64,000 bases of DNA, from the NCBI RefSeq assembly GCF_007995085.1, contig NZ_VOQS01000005.1, positions 1,922,001 to 1,986,000 of the forward strand, given 5' to 3'. Shown here in pieces: positions 25,742 through 35,124 of this stretch. The notes beneath the pieces are model-generated. The model was not told the DNA's origin, ran no database searches, and saw only the letters and a list, made by a program, of their open reading frames with translations. The DNA comes from Paraburkholderia azotifigens (GTDB taxonomy: Bacteria > Pseudomonadota > Gammaproteobacteria > Burkholderiales > Burkholderiaceae). Position 1 is the first letter of the stretch. Each line of letters starts with the position of its first letter. Made by a program: the position numbers and the translations under genes.

Positions 25742-26611
25742 ATGGCAGAAATGGTGTTGTCCCAGATCGCCAATGGACTGGTACTGGGCTTTCTCTACGT
25801 GCTGCTCGCGATCGGTCTGTCGATCATCTGCGGGCTGCTTGGCATCGTCAATTTCGCGCATGGCGCGCTGTTCGCGCTGGGCGCGTACTTCGCCATTGCG
25901 CTGTCGATGCAGTTCGGCTGGGCGGCCGTGATCGTCGCGCCCGTGCTGGTCGCGCTCGTCGGCATGCTGATCGAGGTCATCTTCATCCGGCGGCTGTACG
26001 GCAAGGAGCCGTTGCTCGGCCTGATCGTGACCTTCGCGCTCTCGCTGCTGCTGACGGCGTTGATCCGCCTGGTGTGGGGCGCGGGCGGCCTGCCGTTCAG
26101 CCCGCCTTCTGCTCTGAACGGCTTTCTCGTCTACGGGCCGCTGCTGATCACGAAGTACCGCCTGTTCGTGCTCGCCGCGACCGTCGCGATCCTGCTCGCG
26201 CTGTGGTGGTTCATGAAGTTCACGCCCTACGGACGCATCCTGCGCGCGGGCAGCCGCGACCCCGAAATGGTCGGTCTGCTCGGCATCAATCTGCCGCGCG
26301 TGCTGACGGGCGCATTCGGGCTCGGCGCGCTGCTCGCGGGCGCGGCAGGCGTGCTCGCCGCGCCGCTGCTGACCGTTACGCCGAGCATGGCGACAGCCGC
26401 CGTGATGCCCGCCTTCGTGATCGTCACGATCGGCGGCCTGGGCTCGTTCGCGGGCGCTGTCGTCGCGGGCCTGCTGGTCGGCATCGTCACCGCGCTGGCC
26501 GTGCAGTTCTTCCCCGAAGGCTCGTCGGTGGCGATGTATGTCCTGATGGCACTCGTTCTGCTCGTGCGTCCGCGCGGGTTGTTCGGCGAACGCTGGGAGC
26601 GTTTCGAATGA
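25742..26611 (+). CDS. Branched-chain-type ABC permease, LivH-like
   Basis: A 289-residue inner-membrane permease with eight or so helices and LivH-family motifs (LGIVNFAHGALFALGAY, RAGSRDPEMVGLLGINL, GGLGSFAGAVVAGLLVG). It forms the transmembrane pore with the LivM-like half encoded by the next gene, whose ATG overlaps this stop (ATGA at 26608-26611). ATG 25742 has GGAG about 9 nt upstream. Confidence 0.92.
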   Translation: MAEMVLSQIANGLVLGFLYVLLAIGLSIICGLLGIVNFAHGALFALGAYFAIALSMQFGWAAVIVAPVLVALVGMLIEVIFIRRLYGKEPLLGLIVTFALSLLLTALIRLVWGAGGLPFSPPSALNGFLVYGPLLITKYRLFVLAATVAILLALWWFMKFTPYGRILRAGSRDPEMVGLLGINLPRVLTGAFGLGALLAGAAGVLAAPLLTVTPSMATAAVMPAFVIVTIGGLGSFAGAVVAGLLVGIVTALAVQFFPEGSSVAMYVLMALVLLVRPRGLFGERWERFE

Positions 26612-29160
26612 ATCTCAAACTCTTCACGCGACACCCCGTCGCCCTGCTGGCGACGTGCCTCTTCGTCGTTTCGATCGCGCTGACCGCGACGGGCACGCCG
26701 CTCGAACGCGCGACGCAGATCGCCATCTACACGCTCTACGGCATGGGCGTGAATCTGCTCGTCGCGTACACGGGCCTCGTGCCGTTCGGCGCATCGGTGT
26801 TCTTCGGCACATCGACATATCTGGTCGCGATTTCGCTGCAACGGCTGATCGGCAACGAGATCGCCGCGCTCGCCGCAAGCGTGATCGTCACGGGTTTGAT
26901 GGCCGCGTTGATCGGCGCCGTCGTGCTCAAACGGCGCGGCCTGTATTTCTCGCTGCTGACGCTCGCGTGTTCGCAGATCGCCTTCGAAATCGCGTTCAAG
27001 TGGACCGACGTGACGGGCGGCGAGAACGGTCTTCAGAACGTGCCGCGTCCGACCTTCGCGACGACGACGGGCTTCCACGTGTTCGCCTGTGTCACCGTGG
27101 TCGCCGCCGCGTACGGCTTGTGGAGGCTCGTGCACGCGCCGTTCGGACGCGCGCTGCAGGCATTGCGCGACAACGAGCAGCGCGCGGCGAGCCTCGGCTA
27201 CGACACGTATCGGCTGAAGCTGTATGCGTTCGTCATCTCGGCAGCCGTGATCGGCTACGCGGGCGGCCTGCTCTGCCTGATGCTGCAAGGCGCGTATGCG
27301 AACAACCTCAGCTGGGAACATGCGGGCGACAGCCTGCTGATGACGGTGCTCGGCGGCGTGCATCAATTCCTCGGACCACTGTGGGGCGCCATCGCGTTCA
27401 TCCTGCTCGAAGACAAGCTGAGCAGCCTGACGGAGCACTGGTGGCTGATGTTCGCGCCCATCATCATCGCGTTTGCGTTCTTTTCGCCGGAAGGCATTCA
27501 GGGGCTTGCGCAACGTCTTCTGCGGCGGCCTCGCTGGACGCTCGTGCGCGACACGATCCCGCAGCGCCCCGAAGTGATCGCGCCGTATCGCGCGAGCCGC
27601 ATCGACATGGACCCCGACACGCCGATTCTCAGCGTGCGCGGCCTGTCGAAGCAGTTCGGCTCGCTCGTCACCGCCGACAACATCGACCTCGACGTGTATC
27701 CGTACAAGCTGCACAGCTTCATCGGACCGAACGGCGCGGGCAAGACGACGTTCTTCAACATGCTGACGGGCGTGCTGCCGCCCTCGTCGGGCACGATCAC
27801 GTTCGACGGCAAGGACGTCACGAAGCTCGCGATGTTCCGCCGCGTGCGGCTCGGCATGAGCCGCTCGTTCCAGATTCTCAGCGTGTTCCGCAACCTCACG
27901 GTATTCGAGAACGTGCGCGTCGCCGTGCAGGCGGCGCAGCGCGAGCGCCTCGGTCTCTGGCGCGACGCGCACACGCTCGACAAGCAGAACGCGCAGACGT
28001 GGTCGCTGCTCGCCGCCGTCGGTCTCGTCGAGCGCGCGGCTGCGTCGTGCGAGAGCTTGTCGCACGGCGAACAGCGGCTGCTCGAAATCGCGCTGCCGCT
28101 CGCGACTCAAGCGCGTCTTCTGCTGCTCGACGAACCGCTCGCCGGACTCGCCGAAGCGGATCGCGCGACGGTCGCACGCATCGTGCGCGAACTCGCGAAT
28201 CATCATGCCGTGCTGCTGATCGAGCACGACATCGATCGCGTGCTGACGATTTCCGATCGCGTCAGCGTGCTGCATCGCGGCCATCTGATCGCGGACGGCT
28301 CGCCTGCCGTGGTCGCCGCGCATCCCGAAGTGATCGAAGCGTACATGGGTCACGCGAAGGGCGAACGCGCCGTCGACGCGCGCCTCGCGCAACGCATCGA
28401 CGCAAAGCGCGACAAGCCGAAAGAGAAGCGTCCGCTGCTGCGCCTGGAACGCGTCAATGCGGGCTATGCGGGCAATACGATTCTCGACGGCATCGACCTC
28501 ACGCTGCACGAAGGCGAAGTCATCGCGATACTCGGGCGCAACGGCGTGGGCAAGACGACGGCCTTGCGCGCGGCGACGGGCGTCGCGCAGGTCAGCGGGG
28601 GTGCGATTACTTTCGACGGCCACGACATCACGGCGCGCGCGCCGCACGAGATCAACCGTCTTGGCCTCGCGATGGTGCCCGAAGGCCGCCGGCTGTTCCC
28701 GAATCTGACCGTCTATGAAAACCTGCGGCTCGCCGCGCGCAAAGGCGGCGCCAGCGTCGACGACATGTATGCGCTCTTTCCGCGGCTCGCGAATCGCAAG
28801 GACGTGCGCGCCGAGCATCTGTCGGGCGGCGAGCGGCAGATGGTGGCGATTGCGCGCGCGTTGATGGCGCCCGCGAAAGCGATCCTGCTCGACGAGCCGT
28901 TCGAAGGCCTCGCGCCCGCTGTCGTGCAGGAAGTGCTCGATGCCGTCGTGAAGCTGCGCGAGCGCGCGAGCGTCGTGATCGTCGAACATCAGGCAGACAT
29001 GGTGCTGCCGATTGCCGACCGCGTGTACGTGCTCGTCAACGGACGCGTCGCGTATGAGAACACGGCCGACGCGCTGGCTCAGGATGTCGCGACGCAAGCC
29101 AAACTGCTCGGTATCGTCCACGACGATGCCGGCTCTACTCTGGAGGTGAAATCAGCATGA
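26608..29160 (+). CDS. Fused LivM-LivG-LivF: ABC permease with two ATPase domains in one chain
   Basis: A single 850-residue open frame. Residues ~1-310 are a LivM-like permease (LVAYTGLVPFGASVFFG, LQALRDNEQRAASLGYD). Residues ~335-590 are a LivG-like ATPase (Walker A GPNGAGKTT near 372, signature LSHGEQ, Walker B LLLLDEPLAGL). Residues ~610-850 are a LivF-like ATPase (Walker A GRNGVGKTT near 642, signature LSGGERQ, Walker B ILLDEPFEGLAP). Normally these are three proteins. No frameshift is needed and no internal stop is present; linkers such as RIDAKRDKPKEKRP join the domains. The product is coupled by ATGA overlaps to LivH upstream and the shikimate-dehydrogenase-like gene downstream. Confidence 0.92.
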   Translation: MNLKLFTRHPVALLATCLFVVSIALTATGTPLERATQIAIYTLYGMGVNLLVAYTGLVPFGASVFFGTSTYLVAISLQRLIGNEIAALAASVIVTGLMAALIGAVVLKRRGLYFSLLTLACSQIAFEIAFKWTDVTGGENGLQNVPRPTFATTTGFHVFACVTVVAAAYGLWRLVHAPFGRALQALRDNEQRAASLGYDTYRLKLYAFVISAAVIGYAGGLLCLMLQGAYANNLSWEHAGDSLLMTVLGGVHQFLGPLWGAIAFILLEDKLSSLTEHWWLMFAPIIIAFAFFSPEGIQGLAQRLLRRPRWTLVRDTIPQRPEVIAPYRASRIDMDPDTPILSVRGLSKQFGSLVTADNIDLDVYPYKLHSFIGPNGAGKTTFFNMLTGVLPPSSGTITFDGKDVTKLAMFRRVRLGMSRSFQILSVFRNLTVFENVRVAVQAAQRERLGLWRDAHTLDKQNAQTWSLLAAVGLVERAAASCESLSHGEQRLLEIALPLATQARLLLLDEPLAGLAEADRATVARIVRELANHHAVLLIEHDIDRVLTISDRVSVLHRGHLIADGSPAVVAAHPEVIEAYMGHAKGERAVDARLAQRIDAKRDKPKEKRPLLRLERVNAGYAGNTILDGIDLTLHEGEVIAILGRNGVGKTTALRAATGVAQVSGGAITFDGHDITARAPHEINRLGLAMVPEGRRLFPNLTVYENLRLAARKGGASVDDMYALFPRLANRKDVRAEHLSGGERQMVAIARALMAPAKAILLDEPFEGLAPAVVQEVLDAVVKLRERASVVIVEHQADMVLPIADRVYVLVNGRVAYENTADALAQDVATQAKLLGIVHDDAGSTLEVKSA

Positions 29161-29999
29161 CCGAATCCACTGCAACGACCGTCGCCGTATCGCTCGACGA
29201 AGGACTCAGCGGCGCGACGCGCGTGGTCTTCATCGTCGGCGATCCGATTGCACAGGTGCGCTCGCCGAAGGGCGTGACGGCCGCACTGCGTGAAGCAGGC
29301 CGCGATGCGCTGGTGGTGCCCGCGCACGTCGCGCCCGATGACCTCGCGGCATTCTTCGCGGGCGTCGCGCCGATGCGCAACGTCGACGGCGTGATCATCA
29401 CGGTGCCGCACAAGTTCAGCGCCGCTGCGTACTGCAAGAGCTTTTCCGAAGAGGCCGCGTTTCTCGGCGCGGTCAATACGCTGCGCCGCACGCCCGACGG
29501 CGCGTGGCACGGCGGCATGTTCGACGGCACCGGCTTCGTCGCGGCACTCGTCGATGCGGGCTGCCATCTGCAAGGCAAGCGCGCGCTGCTGGTCGGCGCG
29601 GGCGGTGCGGGCTCGGCGATCGGGCACGCGCTCGTCAATGCGGGCGTCGCCTCGCTCGATGTGCTCGACAACGATACGTCGCGCACCGACTCGCTCGTGA
29701 CGCGGCTCGCCGCGCTGCAACGCGGCGCCGTGCACACGGCGCCGAAGGAGGTTGCAGCGGAATCGTTCGATGTCGTCGTCAACGCGTCGCCGATGGGCAT
29801 GCGCGCGGACGACCCGTTGCCCGTCGACGTGTCGCGACTGCCGGCATCGACCTTTGTCGGCGACGTCGTCACGAAGCCGCCGCTCACGCCGTTCATCGAA
29901 GCCGCGCGTGCGCGTGGCTGCAAGACGGTGACGGGCACGCAGATGTTCGCGCGCGTCTGCGACCGCATGGTCGAATTTCTGCTGGATGCGCAAGCATGA
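29157..29999 (+). CDS. Shikimate/quinate dehydrogenase-like protein (AroE family)
   Basis: A 280-residue AroE-family enzyme. The substrate domain contains IVGDPIAQVRSPKGV and the catalytic Lys in IITVPHKFSAAAYC; the Asp motif is GMFDGTGF; the NADP domain has LLVGAGGAGSAIGHALVNAG. Family members interconvert 3-dehydroshikimate and shikimate or act on quinate. Its location in a catabolic operon suggests a degradative role on a cyclic polyol acid rather than aromatic biosynthesis (inference). Its start overlaps the fused transporter stop and its stop overlaps the SDR start. Confidence 0.85.
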   Translation: MTESTATTVAVSLDEGLSGATRVVFIVGDPIAQVRSPKGVTAALREAGRDALVVPAHVAPDDLAAFFAGVAPMRNVDGVIITVPHKFSAAAYCKSFSEEAAFLGAVNTLRRTPDGAWHGGMFDGTGFVAALVDAGCHLQGKRALLVGAGGAGSAIGHALVNAGVASLDVLDNDTSRTDSLVTRLAALQRGAVHTAPKEVAAESFDVVVNASPMGMRADDPLPVDVSRLPASTFVGDVVTKPPLTPFIEAARARGCKTVTGTQMFARVCDRMVEFLLDAQA

Positions 30000-30736
30000 G
30001 TGCGACACGGCGGGTCGCCATCGTCACGGGTGGCGCGGGCGGAATCGGCCGTGCGATTGCCGCGCGGCTGCAGCGCGACGGCCTGCGCGTCGCGCTGTGG
30101 GATCTCGATGCGCGCGCGGCGCGCGAAGCGGCTGCCGCCTTGCCGGATGGCACGGCCATCGGCGTGCATGCCGATGTGACGGACGAAGCGTCCGTGGCCG
30201 CCGCCCTTCGCACGACGCTCGACCGTTTCGGCGCGCTGCACGTGCTGATCAACGGCGCGGGCACGACGGGCCCGATTGCGCCCGTCGCCGAATGCGCGCT
30301 CGATGTATGGCAGCGCTGCATCGACGTCAATCTGCGCAGCGTGTTCCTGTGCTCGCGCGCCGCCGTCGCGCCGATGCTCGCGGCAGGCTTCGGACGCATC
30401 GTGAATCTCGCGTCGATTGCGGGCAAGGAAGGCAATCCGTCGATGTCCGCGTATTCGGCGGCGAAGGCGGGTGTGATCGCGTTCACGAAGTCGATGGGCA
30501 AGGAACTCGCGCTCACGCCGGTGCGCGTGAACTGCATCGCGCCCGCCGTCATCGAAACGCCGTTGCTGCAGCAGATGACACCCGACGCGCTCGCCGCCAG
30601 CCTCGCGAAGATTCCGATGCAACGCCCCGGAACCGCCGATGAGGTCGCGAATCTGGCCGCGTGGCTCGCATCCGACGAATGCTCGTTTTCGTGCGGCGCG
30701 ACCTTCGACCTTTCGGGCGGGCGCGCAACGTATTGA
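29996..30736 (+). CDS. Short-chain dehydrogenase/reductase
   Basis: A 246-residue classical SDR: cofactor motif VTGGAGGIGRAIAA, NAG-type motif INGAGTTGP, catalytic Ser in NLASIAGKEG, and Tyr-x-x-x-Lys as YSAAKAG; it ends ATFDLSGGRATY. Its ATG overlaps the upstream stop by 4 bp. It oxidises or reduces a hydroxyl/keto group of the locus substrate with NAD(P)H; FabG-like in overall form. Confidence 0.9.
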   Translation: MSATRRVAIVTGGAGGIGRAIAARLQRDGLRVALWDLDARAAREAAAALPDGTAIGVHADVTDEASVAAALRTTLDRFGALHVLINGAGTTGPIAPVAECALDVWQRCIDVNLRSVFLCSRAAVAPMLAAGFGRIVNLASIAGKEGNPSMSAYSAAKAGVIAFTKSMGKELALTPVRVNCIAPAVIETPLLQQMTPDALAASLAKIPMQRPGTADEVANLAAWLASDECSFSCGATFDLSGGRATY

Positions 30737-30784
30737 GCGCGCTTCGAGCACGCAATGGACATGACGGAACGAAGGAGACAACGC

Positions 30785-32563
30785 ATGCAAGCGAATCAGG
30801 ATTCGCGCTGGGACGAGGAAGTCGATCTGCTGATATTCGGTGCGGGCGCTGCCGGCATGACGGCGGCACTGATCGCGCATCACGAGGGACTCAAGGTGCT
30901 CGTGTGCGAAAAGACGGAGGCCGTCGGCGGCATTACGTCGACCTCGGGCGGCACGACATGGGTGCCCGGCACGCAGCTGAGCGTCGATGCCGGAGTGCCC
31001 GATAGCGTCGACGACGCGAGGCGCTTTCTGCAATCGGTAGTCGGCGAGCGTGGCGGCGATGAAGCACGCGAAGCATTTCTGCAAAGCGGGCCGCTTGCCA
31101 TCGACGAACTGCAGCGCATCAGCGACGTCCGCTTCGTCGCGGCAGCCGCGCACCCCGACTACGTGACGGGCCCCGGCGCGGCGTTCGGCGGCCGCGCGCT
31201 CGCACCCGTTCCGTTCGACGCAAGCGTGCTCGGCGCGGATTTTGCGCGAGTCAGGCCGCCGCGAAAGGAATTCATGGGACTGGGCGGCATGATGGTCAAT
31301 CGCAGCGACCTGAACGCGCTGCTGTTTCCGTTTGCTTCCGTGGGGAATTTCAAGCGAACGGTGGCTGTCGTGGGCCGCTATTTCATCGATCGCCTTCGCT
31401 TTCCGCGCGGCACGCAACTCGTGATGGGCAATGCGCTCGCGGCACGGCTTTTCTACAGCCTGCGCAAGCGCGGCGTCGATGTGCGTTTCGAAGCGCCGCT
31501 CGTCGAACTGGTGCGCGAGAACGGCAGAGTGACGGGCGCCGTGGTCGGCTCGAAGAACGGTGCAACGAAGCGCATCGGCGCGCGCCGTGGAGTCGTGCTC
31601 GCGACGGGCGGCATCACGCGGCATCCGGCGCTGCGCAAGCAACTGTTTCCCGCCGCCGCTCAACCGCTGTCGCTATCGCCCGATACGCACACGGGCGATG
31701 GTGTAGGCAGCGCGCTCAAGCTCGACGCGCTGCTCGAAAACGGCGGCGACAGCCCTGGCTTGTGGATGCCCTGCTCGATTCGCCGCTCAGGCAACAGCAA
31801 CAGCAATAGCGACAGCGTGTGGCCGCACATCATTCTCGATCGCGCGAAGCCGGGGCTGATCGCCGTCAACGGGCGCGGCGAGCGCTTCGTGAACGAATCG
31901 AACTCGTATCACGACTTCGTGATGGGCATGCTGCGCGATGAAGGCAAAGGCGCGAGCGTGCCCGCGCATCTGATCGTCGATGCAGCGTTCATTCGCGATT
32001 ACGGTTTAGGTCTGCTGATGCCGGGGCGCAGCCGCGCGCGTATCGCCGAGTTCGAGCGCGCCGGTTATCTGGTGAAGGGCGCGACGCTCGCCGAACTGGC
32101 GAAGAGGCTGGATGTCGACGCGGCAGGACTCGCGCGAACAGTGGAAACGTACAACCGTCACGCGGCGTCGGGCGAAGATCCCGCCTTTGGCCGTGGCTCC
32201 GGTCCGATGAGCCGCTTCAACGGCGATGCGGCGCAGAAGCCGAATCCGTGTGTCCGTCCGCTGGGCGACGGGCCGTATTACGCCGTCACGGTCTGGCCCG
32301 CCGATCTCGCATGCAGCGCGGGACTGGCGGGCACGGCCAACGGCGAAGTGCTCGACGCACAGGGCGCTGTGATTCCCGGGCTCTTCGCATGCGGCAACGA
32401 TCTGGCTTCGATCTTTCGCGGCACGTATCCGGGGCCGGGCACGACGCTGGGGCCTGCGATCGTGTTCGGATGGCGGGTCGCGAAGTTCGTCGCGGGGAAG
32501 GAGGTTGGCCATTGCGTCGACCAGCAGACGCGGCCGCAAGCGTGCCTGCATGACGCGCCATAA
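30785..32563 (+). CDS. FAD-dependent dehydrogenase (FAD_binding_2 family)
   Basis: A 592-residue flavoprotein with N-terminal FAD motif LLIFGAGAAGMTAALIA, GGITSTSGGTTWVPG, a middle variable domain and C-terminal ACGNDLASIFRGTYPGPGTTLGPAIVFGW. It is a paralogue-level relative of the enzyme at 20335, suggesting two successive or alternative ring desaturations (inference). ATG 30785 is selected because GAAGGAGAC precedes it; ATG 30755 lacks a site. Last gene of the importer operon; a terminator follows at 32590. Confidence 0.88.
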   Translation: MQANQDSRWDEEVDLLIFGAGAAGMTAALIAHHEGLKVLVCEKTEAVGGITSTSGGTTWVPGTQLSVDAGVPDSVDDARRFLQSVVGERGGDEAREAFLQSGPLAIDELQRISDVRFVAAAAHPDYVTGPGAAFGGRALAPVPFDASVLGADFARVRPPRKEFMGLGGMMVNRSDLNALLFPFASVGNFKRTVAVVGRYFIDRLRFPRGTQLVMGNALAARLFYSLRKRGVDVRFEAPLVELVRENGRVTGAVVGSKNGATKRIGARRGVVLATGGITRHPALRKQLFPAAAQPLSLSPDTHTGDGVGSALKLDALLENGGDSPGLWMPCSIRRSGNSNSNSDSVWPHIILDRAKPGLIAVNGRGERFVNESNSYHDFVMGMLRDEGKGASVPAHLIVDAAFIRDYGLGLLMPGRSRARIAEFERAGYLVKGATLAELAKRLDVDAAGLARTVETYNRHAASGEDPAFGRGSGPMSRFNGDAAQKPNPCVRPLGDGPYYAVTVWPADLACSAGLAGTANGEVLDAQGAVIPGLFACGNDLASIFRGTYPGPGTTLGPAIVFGWRVAKFVAGKEVGHCVDQQTRPQACLHDAP

Positions 32564-32589
32564 CGGGTCCCTCACATCTCGACAGCAGG

Positions 32590-32613
32590 AGGGCCGCAAG
32601 GCCCTTCTTTTTT
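32590..32613 (+). terminator. Intrinsic terminator after the catabolic operon
   Basis: Stem AGGGCC (32590-32595), loop GCAA, GGCCCT (32600-32605), then TCTTTTTT. It terminates the plus-strand operon and faces the convergent MFS gene. Confidence 0.85.
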
Positions 32614-32661
32614 GCCGGCTCGACGGCGGCGGTCATGAGCGGCCGTTCGAAGCCCTGCACC

Positions 32662-33906
32662 CTAAGAACGCGTCTGCTCCGCCCGAAACGAGTGGACTGT
32701 TTCTTCCCTTTTCGTGCGTCGCATTTTCCTGCAAAGATAGAGGCCCGCTGTCGGCAAAACGATATAGCTGGCGCCCAGAAGTACGACCGCATTGCCAGAC
32801 AGCAAGGAAACGGCTGAATTTACCGCAAACGCAAGAGCCATCTGTGAAAACGAATAGACGGCCCCCGCGGCGCCCCGCTTGTCGGTGAATGGGCTTATCG
32901 ACATGGCGGACGCGCAAAGCACGATAAACGTGTAGCTGAAAAAGACCCCCGAGACGCTGAGCAAAAATGCAAACGTCGACAGGACATCAAGTCCGTTTAG
33001 AATGAGCAGCAGGGATCCGCATGCGATCAGGATCACGAGCCCCAGACAGATCATCATCGGCATCCCGTAACGGCGGATGAATCGCGGAAGCAGCGAGCGG
33101 CTCACGAGAAGCCCCGCGCTGACGAGCGCCGTGACCCAACCGTAGAGCCTCGGCGAGAGGCCGAACTGTTGCTGCAGAACAAATGGGCTGGTAGCCGTAT
33201 ACATCACGAAGCAGGCCATACCGATGCCGGCCAGCAGGGTTGCTGAAACGAACGTCTCGTTTCGCAAGACGGCTTTATAGTTCGCGAATACATTGCGTAT
33301 GCGAATGTCCCTGTTTCGGTGAACGTTAGTTTCCGGGCACAGACATGCGTACACGGCAAGGATACCCGTGAGCATGCTTGCCATCACAATAAAGTTCGCC
33401 TGCCAGCCAAATCGGGTCAACATGAAGCTGCCGATGACAGGACCGAGCACGATCGACAGACCGGTGAACAATGTGATGTAGGAACTCGTGATCGCGTACC
33501 GCTCGCCTTGCACAATATCGGAGAGCACGATACGCGAGAGCGCCACACACACACCGCTACCGACACCCTGGATGAAACGTGCTGTCAGGAACGGCCCGAT
33601 ATCATTGAGTGTCGCACCGATCAGATTGGCAGCAATTGCGATCACGAGCCCCGTCATCACGACCGGCTTTCTGCCATACACGTCACTGACGGGCCCATAG
33701 ATCAACGCGCTCAGACCGACGCCGAACAGAAAAACGGAGATCGACGATTGCATCATCGATCGCGTCGTATGCATGGCGCGCATCATTTCAGGCAGGGCAG
33801 AGAGATGGATGTCCGTACCCAGCAACCCTAAAAACAGTAACAGGGTAACGATCGAGACGACTTTCAGTTCGGTCCGGGAGAGCCTGGCAAGCTGTATTGC
33901 AGACAT
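32662..33906 (-). CDS. MFS transporter, Bcr/CflA-like drug or metabolite exporter
   Basis: A 414-residue 12-helix major facilitator of the DHA1 Bcr/CflA type: TDIHLSALPEMMRAMHTT at the first loop, YGPVSDVYGRKPVVMTG (motif A), RFIQGVGSGVCVALSRI and GPVIGSFMLTRFGWQANF (motif C-like). Such carriers export drugs, sulfonamides, cysteine or siderophores. A clear AAAGGAAA precedes ATG 33906. It lies 21 bp after a saccharopine-dehydrogenase-like fragment and near a hydroxamate-forming monooxygenase fragment, so it may once have exported that pathway's product. Its GC content is lower than that of the catabolic locus. Confidence 0.85.
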   Translation of the reverse strand: MSAIQLARLSRTELKVVSIVTLLLFLGLLGTDIHLSALPEMMRAMHTTRSMMQSSISVFLFGVGLSALIYGPVSDVYGRKPVVMTGLVIAIAANLIGATLNDIGPFLTARFIQGVGSGVCVALSRIVLSDIVQGERYAITSSYITLFTGLSIVLGPVIGSFMLTRFGWQANFIVMASMLTGILAVYACLCPETNVHRNRDIRIRNVFANYKAVLRNETFVSATLLAGIGMACFVMYTATSPFVLQQQFGLSPRLYGWVTALVSAGLLVSRSLLPRFIRRYGMPMMICLGLVILIACGSLLLILNGLDVLSTFAFLLSVSGVFFSYTFIVLCASAMSISPFTDKRGAAGAVYSFSQMALAFAVNSAVSLLSGNAVVLLGASYIVLPTAGLYLCRKMRRTKREETVHSFRAEQTRS

Positions 33907-33927
33907 GGATTTCCTTTCGAATACAGA

Positions 33928-34899
33928 CTATGCCGTTGCGGCACCAGGGGTCCGGGAAGATGTGATGACGTTACACCGAACGTGTTCCCGGTACGCGGTC
34001 ACAAGCTCACGGGTCATGTCGTGATCGTAGAACGCGTGACTAAGCGTCACCCCGGCCCTGCATGACGAGGGCAGATCGATAGCCTTGCTGGCAGTCCATG
34101 CTGCCAGGAAACTGGTCAGTTGCGCCATACCTGTCAGATTTGTGTTCTCGTCGTACTTTGCGAGAACCCTGACCATCGAACGCTCGCCCGACGAATGTTC
34201 GGCAGACACTTCCACGAAGCTGATGTCCGGGCGATTGCGAGCAAGCTTGCCGTTTCTCGTGAGAATCCCATGAATGAGATCGCTCGGCGTGCTGGTATCA
34301 CCAGGCAGTGCGTGCTCGTCCAGCAATCCCAGCGCGATGAGGTTACGCACGCAGTCGAAGAATCCGGGCCACCGGGCAGTTTGCTGCCTGATTGATGGGA
34401 TCGCCTGGAAACGCGGCGAGCCGAGAAGGTACGGCGAAAGGCCGTCGTGATAGACGTCGAGCAGACCGACGCCATCGATGAACCGCGCCTCCTTCATGTC
34501 AAACCGCTGGCAGTAACCCTGTTTGCCGTTGATCTTGATAAGTGCTGCGCGATTGTGCGCGGGCAGACGATCACCGAACAGCAGATCGTAATTGAGTGGC
34601 GAGCTCGGATGCTGTGGGACGCCTCCGCATATGGCGTTCAAGCTGTGCAGGGTTCCCGCATCGCAGGTTGATGCGAGATCGTTCATCAGGATCTCGACGA
34701 TGTCGTGCTCGGCGAGATAGCGATCAAGGGCGTTATGTGCAGCAACATCGTCGTAGCCCGGTCGGCCGAGGCTGACGAAGATGGGGCGCTTCCTGAACAG
34801 TGCGTGATTGCGCTCGTCAGTGACGAAGGCGATTGTGGCCGGTCCGCTGAGAGAAAGCACAACCACATCCAGTTCACCGGTATTGAGATGATCCATCAC
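33928..34899 (-). pseudogene. Saccharopine-dehydrogenase-like protein lacking the N-terminal NAD-binding domain
   Basis: A 323-codon frame whose middle and C-terminal part resemble the saccharopine dehydrogenase C-terminal domain: CGGVPQHPSSPLNYDLLFGD, a pattern like the usual GGLP...NPLGYKFSW, then RWPGFFDCVRNLIALGLLDE, and AQLTSFLAAWTASKAIDLP near the end. The expected N-terminal Rossmann motif (GxGxxG, about 80-130 residues) is missing; the frame begins abruptly at GTG 34899 or ATG 34896 inside the remains of a monooxygenase gene. Probably a deletion product. It could still be expressed, but enzymatic activity is doubtful. The family assignment itself is moderate. Confidence 0.5.
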
Positions 34900-35074
34900 C
34901 GGAAGTGCAGGATAAGCTGGTGCCTGGCAGCATCATCCCGTCGTGCCATGAAAACTCGGTTCTCTTCTCCAAGAAAATATGGCGAACTTCGGATTTTCCA
35001 TGTGACAGAGCTGCAATGCTCAGGTTCGAAGGGCCACAGCCAACGCCAATGCAATCGAAAACCGGATTGTTCAT
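34874..35074 (-). pseudogene. Lysine/ornithine N-monooxygenase, N-terminal fragment
   Basis: 66 codons beginning MNNPVFDCIGVGCGPSNLSI, the FAD motif of the IucD/PvdA/SidA hydroxylase family, followed by the family pattern FLEKRTEFSWHDGMMLPGTSL. Identity with the family stops at about 34911; normal enzymes continue for another ~380 residues. These enzymes N-hydroxylate lysine or ornithine in hydroxamate siderophore synthesis. The abrupt break, joined to a truncated dehydrogenase, indicates an internal deletion of a former biosynthetic locus. Confidence 0.75.
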
Positions 35075-35124
35075 TTACAAGTCTCTACCGGGTTGCAGTA
35101 TGGACCCGATTTGAGCAACAACTT

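Noticed and set aside
26227..29121. A 964-codon open frame on the minus strand
   Set aside because: Antisense to the Liv permeases and fused ATPases, with Arg/His-rich composition and no motifs; the plus strand has complete ABC transporter signatures.
29135..31663. An 842-codon minus-strand open frame
   Set aside because: Antisense to the AroE-family, SDR and FAD genes, all of which have intact motifs; the composition is typical of antisense shadow.
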